Part shown: one piece after another, positions 1 through 6,606 of the stretch
How positions within the stretch are numbered: position 1 is the first letter of the stretch
Layout of the letters: each line of letters starts with the position of its first letter
From: COE1 sp045579665
GTDB lineage: Bacteria > Bacillota > Clostridia > Lachnospirales > Lachnospiraceae
NCBI GenBank assembly: GCA_045579665.1
Contig: JAZNMO010000142.1
Location: forward strand, 1 to 27,375
DNA: 27,375 nt
Reading direction: 5' to 3'
Translations under genes and position numbers: made by a program
Notes under the pieces: model-generated
The model's database searches: none
What the model was told of the DNA's origin: nothing
The model's input: only the letters and a program-made list of their open reading frames with translations

Positions 1-8
1 TGTTAGGG

Positions 9-65
9 CAGGGCCCTGTATTTGGGACGGAGTTTTTCGAGTTCCGAAAAATGGAGCCCAAATAC
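9..65. other. Structured intergenic DNA beside the IS200 element
   Basis: A 10-bp palindrome, CAGGGCCCTG, lies at 9-18. It is followed by a long nested stem: GTATTTGGG at 18-26 pairs with CCCAAATAC at 57-65, and TTTTTCG at 33-39 pairs with CGAAAAA at 45-51. No gene covers it. The left neighbour is outside the window, so this could be the 3' end of a transcription unit, a terminator read from the minus strand, or part of the insertion target. Function unknown. Confidence 0.4.
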
Positions 66-72
66 TAAAAAT

Positions 73-91
73 CCACCTGCTATGCAGGTGG
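73..91 (+). repeat. Left-end hairpin of the IS200 element
   Basis: CCACCTGC (73-80), loop TAT, GCAGGTGG (84-91): a perfect 8-bp stem. It differs from the right-end hairpin only in the two inner base pairs and the loop, as expected for the subterminal palindrome recognised by TnpA. Confidence 0.8.
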
Positions 92-107
92 TGGAAATTG
101 CTTTAGC

Positions 108-137
108 TTACAGTAAGAAAACCCCCAATGATACAAT
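108..137 (+). promoter_or_regulatory. Candidate tnpA promoter
   Basis: TTACAG at 108-113 and TACAAT at 132-137 are 18 bp apart, just inside the left hairpin. Expression of IS200-type transposases is normally very weak; the -35 match here is only partial. Confidence 0.35.
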
Positions 138-182
138 ATATGTAGGTTCGCCAACCGCATATAAATCAAAGGAGGTATCCAA

Positions 183-653
183 ATGGATGTAAATAGTTTA
201 TCACATACCAAATGGAATTGTAAGTATCACATTGTTTTTGCACCGAAGTTTCGGAGAAAGGTAATATATGGACAGTTGAAACAGGATATAGCCAATATTT
301 TGAGTGCTTTGTGTAAGAGAAAAGGAGTCAAAATAGTAGAGGCAGAGATGTGTTCGGACCATGTTCATATGTTGGTTGAAATTCCACCAAGCATAAGTGT
401 TTCAAGTTTCGTGGGATATCTGAAAGGAAAGAGTACCTTGATGATATTTGAAAGACATGCAAATTTGAAATATAAGTTTGGAAATAGACATTTTTGGTGT
501 AGAGGATATTATGTTGATACTGTAGGTAAGAATGCAAAGAAAATACAGGAATATATTCAAAATCAGTTGAAAGAAGATTTTGAGTATGACCAAATGTCGT
601 TGAAAGAGTATGTAGACCCGTTTACGGGTGAGCCAGTAAAGAAGAACAAGTAA
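183..653 (+). CDS. tnpA: IS200/IS605-family Y1 transposase TnpA
   Basis: A 156-residue single-strand transposase, the normal length for this family. The HUH metal-binding motif is His60-Val-His62 in CSDHVHMLVE. The catalytic tyrosine is most likely Tyr124 in IQEYIQNQ, followed by the conserved glutamine Q128. The N-terminal SHTKWNCKYHIVFAPKFRRK is also typical. By family knowledge it works as a dimer that cuts and rejoins single strands at the hairpin-marked ends, with a 5'-phosphotyrosine intermediate. The start is fixed by AAAGGAGG at 168-175, seven bases before ATG. The gene is complete and all expected catalytic residues are present, so the element may still be active. Confidence 0.95.
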   Translation: MDVNSLSHTKWNCKYHIVFAPKFRRKVIYGQLKQDIANILSALCKRKGVKIVEAEMCSDHVHMLVEIPPSISVSSFVGYLKGKSTLMIFERHANLKYKFGNRHFWCRGYYVDTVGKNAKKIQEYIQNQLKEDFEYDQMSLKEYVDPFTGEPVKKNK

Positions 654-655
654 AA

Positions 656-752
656 TGAGCCCAAGGGGCTCAAGTAGGTAAATGTTTTGCGGCTGGCGAA
701 CCTTTTCGATGAGTCTTTAGACTCCAACGCAGGTAATGAGCCCTTATAGGGC
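656..752 (+). other. Structured non-coding 3' segment of the IS200 element
   Basis: It holds a hairpin TGAGCCC (656-662)/GGGCTCA (666-672) right after the tnpA stop, a small stem GCCC (740-743)/GGGC (749-752), and at 689-702 a sequence complementary at 13 of 14 positions to 145-158 in the tnpA 5' leader. No coding signal is seen. The stems lack T-runs, so they are not clear terminators. The segment may act as structured mRNA or as a small RNA. Confidence 0.4.
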
Positions 753-761
753 GTGAGCAAA

Positions 762-780
762 CCACCGGCTAAGCCGGTGG
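762..780 (+). repeat. Right-end hairpin of the IS200 element
   Basis: CCACCGGC (762-769), loop TAA, GCCGGTGG (773-780): a perfect 8-bp stem matching the left-end hairpin in its outer six pairs. Confidence 0.8.
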
Positions 781-939
781 TGCTGATTAGAAATCTTTGC
801 TTCTGTTATATATAAATGCTCTGCGATATGCACTGGCGTAAAGATGAAATATGTTACAAAGCAACCACGCTTAGCAAGACAATGCGCATCAAATAATATG
901 AAATAATGTAATTTTATATTAAATTAAAAAAATAACGTG

Positions 940-968
940 TTGACTTTGCGTATGTATATTGATAATAT
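940..968 (+). promoter_or_regulatory. Promoter of the 1396-residue secreted protein gene
   Basis: TTGACT (940-945), a 17-bp spacer and TAATAT (963-968) form a good vegetative promoter, leaving a leader of about 115 nt before the start at 1091. The rest of the 310-bp gap (781-1090) shows no gene. I recognised no riboswitch in the leader. Confidence 0.65.
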
Positions 969-1090
969 ATGAAAGCAATATGCATAGAGCGAGTGAAAGA
1001 TTAATCGACTGAATAGAGACGTCTATTACAGTAGGATTTAGTTACATAGGAATTGTAGCTATTATTGAAAATGAGAATGGGAGAGAGATA

Positions 1091-4000
1091 ATGAAAAGAT
1101 TTTTTACAAAAGCCATGTCACTTTTGTTGACGGTAACAGTGTGTGTAACCACAGTGGACTTGAAGGCTTATGCCATGGAAGAGACTATTGTTGAAGAGAC
1201 CGTAGTAGTTGAAGAGAGTATGGGGGGTGCAAAGGAGGAGCCATCCTTAGTAGAGACTTTTGTAGTAGAAAGTACAACTGAAAAGCAGACGGTTGAAGAA
1301 ATAATAGCAACAGAGGAACAGTCGACAACGGAGGAATCATCTGAAGAAGCTGTAACAGAGAAGCAGTCGACAACAAAGGAATCAGTTGAGGAAGCAGTAA
1401 CAGAGGAGCAGCCGACAACAGAGGAATCAGTTGAGGAAGCAGTGACAGAGGAGCAGTCGACAACAGAGGAATCAGTTGAGGAAGCAGTAACAGAGGAATC
1501 TACGATAACAGAAGAATCATCTGAAGAAACGAAGACAGAAGAAGGATCATCTGAGGAGACTTTGATAGAGGAGCAGTCAACAGAGGAATCTACAGAAGAA
1601 ACACAGAGTGGTTGGGACGGAGAAACAACTCAAGAAGTATATGTTGCAGAAAATTTTAAAGTAACATTTCATCTTGATAGTTACTGGGATGGTGCTTATA
1701 ATGCGTTAGTTAAAATTGAAAATATTGGTGATGTAATAGTCGAGGACTGGTATCTGGATGTTGAGTGTAATTATGATATTACAAATATTTGGAATGCAGT
1801 AATTCATGAAAAGACAGAAAATGGCTATATTATAAAGAACGCAAGCTGGAATCAGGACATTCTTGTAGGAGGATGTGTTGAGTTTGGATTTAGCGGAAAT
1901 GGAGATTTTTCGGGTTTTCCTAAGAGTTATGAACTTTTGGGCACTAAGGTGCAGGTGAAACCGGAGGATTATTCTATAGAATACCGTGTGGATAGTGATT
2001 GGGGAAGTGGATTTACAGCAAATATTCAAATTACAAACAATACAGAAATCATGTTGGAAGACTGGATATTAGAGTTTGACTTTGATAGAGAAATAACAAA
2101 TATCTGGAATGCAATGATTGTAGTGCATGAAGGAAATCATTATGTTGTAAGTAATGCAGGTTATAATGCTAATATTGCTCCAGGACAGATTATTTCGTTT
2201 GGTTTCAATGGTAATGAAAGTACTGTGGATATTGAGCCAAAGAATATGAAGTTACATTCATACAAATTAGAAGGTGATGAAGGAGAAAAAGAAGTAATCA
2301 ACTATGAGTTGGATACTGATTACGATAAAGTACCAGATTATATTGAAGAAATCCTAGGAATGAACATTTATTCTTCAGATTCAGATGAAGATGGTCTTTC
2401 TGACTACGTAGAAATATGTTATACGGGTACAGATCCAATCTATAAAGATACGGATCAGGATGGTATTGAAGATGGTAAAGAAGATGCGGACCAGGATGGT
2501 TTCACCAACTTAGAAGAACTTAGCTTGCAAACGGATTTATCTAGAGCAGATACGGATGGAGATTTATTATCAGATTATGAAGAGGTTAAGGTATACAAAA
2601 CAAATCCTTTGATATTTGATACAGATGGAGATGGTGCAGGTGATGGTATTGAGATTTCATTTGGAACGAATCCTCTTGTAGCAGATAAGATTTTTAATGT
2701 ACATGCTGTGGCTGATACTGCTGATACAGTAAAAGTATCTTTGGACATTCAACTGTTAGCAGAACAGCTGGAAACATTAGAGATACAAGCCTTTGATGAT
2801 GAGTTTTTGTTTCCAGAAGAGATGCCGGGATATATAGGTAATTGTTATGATTTTTCTGTAGATGGAAGCTTTGAAAACGCAACAATTCACTTTGAATTTG
2901 ATAGTACCCTTTTGAAAAGTAGTGATTTCCAACCGGCAATTTACTATTTTAATGAGGAAGAGCAAACGCTGGAATTATTAGAAACAACAATAAATGGTAA
3001 TGTTGCAAGTGCGACTACAACACACTTTTCAAAGTATATATTACTTAATAGAAAGGTTTATGAAGATACATTTACATGGCAGGATGTATGGAATACAACT
3101 GGATATAATGGAGTTGAAATTGTACTTGTAATAGATGACTCAGGAAGTTTAGGAGGAGATTACGCTTATAACTCTACTTTGGGTATTTTTAAGGGTGGTA
3201 TGGATCCGGAACATAAACGTTTAGAGGTTGCGCGTGATTTTGTAGATAATTCAAATCATAGTGCCAAAATTGGTATTATTAAATTTGATGGTGTTGTTGA
3301 TGATATATCAGGTGGATTGATTGAGTGTAATCAGGTAGGAAAAGAAAAATTAAAGAATCATTTACAATTTACTTATGTAAACGGTGGAGTGTATAATAGA
3401 AATGGAATTTTTGATTCACGTGGAACTACATATATGTATAGTGGAATTCAAAATGCCTTACAACAGTTTTCACCAAATGCGGATGATATATTAAAAGTAG
3501 CTATTGTATTTACAGATGGACAAGCACATGATAGAAGTAAACATTCTAGTGTCATTAGAGCTGCTAATGAACTAGGTGTGAAGATTTATACTGTAGGCTT
3601 AGGAAATAATAATAGTTATTTTACAAATTATTTAAAACCTCTGGCGCAGAATACAGGGGGAGCATTCTATTATGCTGCAGATGCGAGTGAACTATCTGAT
3701 ATTTATAAAGAGATTAATGAGAAGATTGATATTGAAACAGATAGTGATGGAGATGGAATTACGGACTATTATGAAGAGAATATGGTCATGTTTAATGGAG
3801 TGTCTCTTGAGTTAAATAAAGATAATCCAGATACAGATCATGATGGAGTACTTGATGGTGCCGAAGTATGTGAATTAAATTACAAATATAATGCTGATAA
3901 AACACAGGTAATCGTTACAGGAAAAGTAAAGTCTAATCCATCGGTACAAGATACAGATTATGATGGGCGTAAGGATGACATAGATAAAGTGCCGTTGTCT

Positions 4001-5281
4001 GGATTGTTTAAGGGTACAATGTTTGGTTATTACGATGTAAAAGATGCACAATACATAATGGATTTTAGGGAATTCTTTGAGAATGGAGAAAATTATGATA
4101 GCGCAATCAGTTCAAGCTCTCTGACTTTTGCAAATGCAATTTATAAGGAAGGTGCGTTTGAATATGCATTAGGAGCAGATGGAAAAGTATCCAATATCGA
4201 AGATATGCTTAAATTTCATGGATTTGAAAATGTAGTGGATTATAAGCTTTCAGATGATTATTCAGATGATAATATTTCGGAAATAGGCTTAGGTGTCCAT
4301 GAGGTGTCGTATAATGGGCAGACAAAGAAAATCTTAGCGGTAGTAGTTCGAGGGACTAATGGAACTATTGAAGAGTGGAGTAGTAATTTTGATATGGGAG
4401 ATCCTGATTCTTGGAATTCAGAGTATCATAAAGGTTTCTATTTGACAGAAGAGAGAATTCTTTCTTATGTAAATGATTATGTAGCAAATAATATACAAGA
4501 TACTTCCAATTTAACATATTGGATTACGGGTCATTCCAGAGGGGCAGCATTATCTAACATCTTAGCTGCTAAGTTGTTGGATGAAGGAAAAGAGGTGTTT
4601 GCATATACATTTGCAACACCAAGTACGACAATTAGTTCATCGAGAAAAGATGAAAAATATAATTCTATCTTTAATATTGTAAACCCTAGAGATGTTGTTG
4701 CCTATGTGCCTCTTTCTCAGTGGGGATTTGGCAAATTTGGAAAAGATATTACACTTGATATAGGAAGTTTAGGACTTGATGCAAAGTGGTGTGAACGTAC
4801 TGGACAGAGTAATTATAATGCGTTAGAAAAGGGACTTCTTGATTTGGCATTATCACGTATTGTTTCAGATTGTGCATCTTCATGGGATGAAGTGTTTGAT
4901 TATGCAGGTTCTCAGAATATTTCAGATGAGCAGTATGATATGATATCGAGTAGAGCAAAGAGGTTTTGTAAGATAGAAGAGAGAAAGTTCTTATTTATGC
5001 ATGCAGGATATAAAGTGTATCCTTCGTTAGCATTCTTCTTACAGTTGGCATCAGAGGGATTAGCAGGTTCAGAGAAAGAAAAAGAAAATGTAAAAAAAAT
5101 TATAGGAGAGTTTTGGAATAGTAAATGTGCGGGAGCAATAATATCTATTTTGTTCGATATTGGTTTTGATAAATCAGTAGCATTACCTGAACAGCTAGGA
5201 GAATTTTTAGTAGGAGATGGACATGCACCTGCTACATACTATGTTCTAATTAATGATTCCGATATGTGTGAAATAAGATAA
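1091..5281 (+). CDS. Large secreted modular protein: two CBM2-like modules, Ca-binding repeats, vWA and lipase-like domain
   Basis: 1396 residues with an N-terminal signal peptide (cut near AYA at about residue 28). In order: a Glu/Thr repeat stalk (about 30-175); two tandem CBM2-like carbohydrate-binding modules (about 183-284 and 294-395; WNQDILVGG starts at Trp253, and the second copy has YNANIAPGQ); thrombospondin type-3-like calcium repeats of the DTDGDGxxDxxE kind (about 409-530); a beta-rich module ending in HFSKY; a vWA domain with the MIDAS motif Asp682-x-Ser684-x-Ser686 and a later FTDG; more calcium repeats (about 881-970); and a class-3-lipase-like alpha/beta hydrolase with GHSRG (Ser1149). 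Asp1201 and His1378 are plausible triad partners. No LPXTG or membrane anchor is visible. The start follows GGGAG at 1079-1083. It probably binds a polysaccharide or host surface; the hydrolase substrate is unknown. Confidence 0.85.
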   Translation: MKRFFTKAMSLLLTVTVCVTTVDLKAYAMEETIVEETVVVEESMGGAKEEPSLVETFVVESTTEKQTVEEIIATEEQSTTEESSEEAVTEKQSTTKESVEEAVTEEQPTTEESVEEAVTEEQSTTEESVEEAVTEESTITEESSEETKTEEGSSEETLIEEQSTEESTEETQSGWDGETTQEVYVAENFKVTFHLDSYWDGAYNALVKIENIGDVIVEDWYLDVECNYDITNIWNAVIHEKTENGYIIKNASWNQDILVGGCVEFGFSGNGDFSGFPKSYELLGTKVQVKPEDYSIEYRVDSDWGSGFTANIQITNNTEIMLEDWILEFDFDREITNIWNAMIVVHEGNHYVVSNAGYNANIAPGQIISFGFNGNESTVDIEPKNMKLHSYKLEGDEGEKEVINYELDTDYDKVPDYIEEILGMNIYSSDSDEDGLSDYVEICYTGTDPIYKDTDQDGIEDGKEDADQDGFTNLEELSLQTDLSRADTDGDLLSDYEEVKVYKTNPLIFDTDGDGAGDGIEISFGTNPLVADKIFNVHAVADTADTVKVSLDIQLLAEQLETLEIQAFDDEFLFPEEMPGYIGNCYDFSVDGSFENATIHFEFDSTLLKSSDFQPAIYYFNEEEQTLELLETTINGNVASATTTHFSKYILLNRKVYEDTFTWQDVWNTTGYNGVEIVLVIDDSGSLGGDYAYNSTLGIFKGGMDPEHKRLEVARDFVDNSNHSAKIGIIKFDGVVDDISGGLIECNQVGKEKLKNHLQFTYVNGGVYNRNGIFDSRGTTYMYSGIQNALQQFSPNADDILKVAIVFTDGQAHDRSKHSSVIRAANELGVKIYTVGLGNNNSYFTNYLKPLAQNTGGAFYYAADASELSDIYKEINEKIDIETDSDGDGITDYYEENMVMFNGVSLELNKDNPDTDHDGVLDGAEVCELNYKYNADKTQVIVTGKVKSNPSVQDTDYDGRKDDIDKVPLSGLFKGTMFGYYDVKDAQYIMDFREFFENGENYDSAISSSSLTFANAIYKEGAFEYALGADGKVSNIEDMLKFHGFENVVDYKLSDDYSDDNISEIGLGVHEVSYNGQTKKILAVVVRGTNGTIEEWSSNFDMGDPDSWNSEYHKGFYLTEERILSYVNDYVANNIQDTSNLTYWITGHSRGAALSNILAAKLLDEGKEVFAYTFATPSTTISSSRKDEKYNSIFNIVNPRDVVAYVPLSQWGFGKFGKDITLDIGSLGLDAKWCERTGQSNYNALEKGLLDLALSRIVSDCASSWDEVFDYAGSQNISDEQYDMISSRAKRFCKIEERKFLFMHAGYKVYPSLAFFLQLASEGLAGSEKEKENVKKIIGEFWNSKCAGAIISILFDIGFDKSVALPEQLGEFLVGDGHAPATYYVLINDSDMCEIR
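1331..1555 (+). repeat. 45-bp tandem repeats encoding a Glu/Thr-rich stalk
   Basis: Four clear 45-bp units start at 1331, 1376, 1421 and 1466, with a fifth decayed unit at 1511-1555. Each encodes about 15 residues of the form EESVEEAVTEEQSTT. Units two to four are nearly identical in DNA, so copy number may vary between strains. Confidence 0.85.
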
Positions 5282-5306
5282 TATAAATGAAAGATATAGG
5301 TACTAA

Positions 5307-5615
5307 ATGAAGAAATATTTTAAAATTCTAATAATTACACTGACGATTCAGCTAGGTGGTATTCTATTGAAAATGATAGCATTTAATCTAGGGATAGAAT
5401 CTAATACGCTGTTAAACATAGGAAATATCTGTGTTTTGTTTAGTATTTTGATGTCCTTCATAGTTGATATTATATTAGCTATTCGATGGGGAACCAATAT
5501 CCGACAGAAATTAGTCTATATATTTCTTATGCCAACTAATTATTTTTGGTTAGTATATTTACTTTGGGCGTTTTGGTACATTGGTCAGTGGATTGATATG
5601 ATTACGGGTATTTGA
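5307..5615 (+). CDS. Small integral membrane protein, unknown function
   Basis: 102 residues, mostly hydrophobic, with about three membrane segments (roughly residues 6-28, 34-60 and 70-95), a Lys-rich start (MKKYFK) and aromatic residues near the C-terminus (YFWLVYLLWAFWYIGQW). I recognise no family. It starts 25 nt after the secreted-protein gene with only a weak ATAGG-type ribosome binding site and no terminator between, so it is probably co-transcribed and perhaps translated at a low level. A terminator follows at 5660-5701. Confidence 0.55.
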   Translation: MKKYFKILIITLTIQLGGILLKMIAFNLGIESNTLLNIGNICVLFSILMSFIVDIILAIRWGTNIRQKLVYIFLMPTNYFWLVYLLWAFWYIGQWIDMITGI

Positions 5616-5659
5616 ATATTGATGAAGTAGAATAACTAATTATAAATATGGAAAAAATA

Positions 5660-5701
5660 AGGAACAGGAGATGTGTAAGAGCATTTTCTGTTCTTATTTT
5701 T
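5660..5701 (+). terminator. Rho-independent terminator
   Basis: AGGAACAG (5660-5667) pairs with CTGTTCTT (5688-5695), with one G-T pair, followed by ATTTTTTG. It ends the transcript of the two preceding genes. It also overlaps any start of the next gene at 5671, which argues for the internal start at 5722. Confidence 0.7.
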
Positions 5702-5721
5702 TGCAGTTAGGTGAAAAAAGG

Positions 5722-6531
5722 ATGTTCAGAAAGCGTATCGTTAGTATTATAATAATCGCACTTATGATGAGCATTTTACTTTATTGGAACTGGATCAATG
5801 AAGCAATCAAAAGTACACACATCATGCCCGAGGTAGAGCAGGTGAATATAAGACGTATACTTATGGGGCGTACGCAGAATGTTGAAAATATGCATATATT
5901 ATCAGAGCAGACAGGTCTGGCTGAACAGGTCATAGAAAAGCTGTTAGTACAAGGGGAATATGCAAGGTTATTGGAATTGCAGGAAGCGTATTTTACACCA
6001 ATACAGACAGAAAGTGTAAAAACAACGCCTCTTACTATCTGTGAATATATAATAGATGAAAATGAAAAGCGTACCAAAGGAACACAATTAGTGGATATTC
6101 AGACAGGTGATATTCTTGTGACAAAGAATTCTCGGTTCATGGGCTGGCGTAATGGTCATGCAGGCTTGGTGGTAGATGCTGAGGAAGGCTTGATATTAGA
6201 GGCAGTGATGTTAGGGACGAATACGAAGCTTTGTGATGTGAAGGGCTGGGAGGTATATCCGTCCTTCTTGGTGCTACGGTTAAAGGAAGAGTATCAAAAG
6301 TACTATTCCGTGCAGAAAGCAGTGGATTATGCAATGGAGAATATGGTGGACATTCCTTATTATTTGTTTGCAGATTTATTAAAAGATAAAGGTACTCACT
6401 GTGCCCATTTGGTGTGGTACGCCTATCAGGAAACAGGGGTTGATTTAGACAGTGATGGAGGCTTTTTAGTAACGCCCTATGATATTCAAAACAGTCCTTA
6501 TCTGGAGGTGGTGCAAAGCTATGGGTACTAA
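5722..6531 (+). CDS. Membrane-anchored YiiX/YebB-like permuted NlpC/P60 cysteine hydrolase
   Basis: 269 residues from this start. It has a basic N-terminus and one hydrophobic segment (about residues 5-22), so it is probably anchored outside the membrane. The C-terminal domain begins with TGDILV and has His146 in GHAGLVV before Cys227 in THCAHLVWYAY. The His-before-Cys order marks the circularly permuted NlpC/P60 (YaeF/YiiX, C92-type) papain-like fold. Family members are thought to cleave amide or ester bonds in peptidoglycan or lipids; the substrate here is unknown. An upstream in-frame ATG at 5671 lies inside a terminator stem. The chosen ATG follows AGGTGA at 5709-5714 with a seven-base gap. 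Residues 30-125 match nothing I know. Confidence 0.75.
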   Translation: MFRKRIVSIIIIALMMSILLYWNWINEAIKSTHIMPEVEQVNIRRILMGRTQNVENMHILSEQTGLAEQVIEKLLVQGEYARLLELQEAYFTPIQTESVKTTPLTICEYIIDENEKRTKGTQLVDIQTGDILVTKNSRFMGWRNGHAGLVVDAEEGLILEAVMLGTNTKLCDVKGWEVYPSFLVLRLKEEYQKYYSVQKAVDYAMENMVDIPYYLFADLLKDKGTHCAHLVWYAYQETGVDLDSDGGFLVTPYDIQNSPYLEVVQSYGY

Positions 6532-6576
6532 AAATCCACCATATTATGGGACTCTTTTCATAATATGGCGGATTTT
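6531..6576. terminator. Bidirectional terminator between convergent genes
   Basis: An 18-bp stem (6531-6548 with 6559-6576, one A/C mismatch) begins in the stop codon of the YiiX-like gene. The arms start with AAAATCC and end with GGATTTT, so both strands end in a T-run. It serves the plus-strand gene and the minus-strand pectin methylesterase. Confidence 0.8.
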
Positions 6577-6606
6577 GAAGGTTTTTATAGTAATTATGTG
6601 ATTGAC

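Larger units (their letters stand above)
73..780 (+). mobile_element. IS200/IS605-family insertion sequence, tnpA only
   Basis: A Y1 (HUH) transposase gene sits between two subterminal imperfect palindromes with the same CCACC...GGTGG frame, at 73-91 and 762-780. This is the usual layout of IS200/IS605 elements, which move as single strands, lack terminal inverted repeats and make no target duplication. No tnpB/OMEGA gene is present, so it is the IS200-like form. The given limits are hairpin to hairpin. The true ends should lie some bases outside and cannot be fixed without an empty site. The 3' part, 654-760, is non-coding and rich in small stems (656-672 and 740-752). Confidence 0.85.

Noticed and set aside
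654..800. An OMEGA (tnpB guide) RNA at the IS200 right end
   Set aside because: No TnpB/IscB gene is present and the stems cannot be matched to a known guide scaffold.
976..1090. Riboswitch in the leader of the 1396-residue protein gene
   Set aside because: About 115 nt of leader is present, but I could not recognise conserved motifs of known classes or a terminator/antiterminator pair.
1331..1555. Regular 45-bp repeats as a CRISPR array
   Set aside because: The units are contiguous with no unique spacers, stay in frame, and encode a Glu/Thr stalk of a secreted protein.
5671..5721. Start of the YiiX-like protein at the upstream ATG
   Set aside because: That ATG lies in the loop of a Rho-independent terminator and has no proper spacing to a ribosome binding site upstream of the signal-anchor; the next ATG has both features in order.
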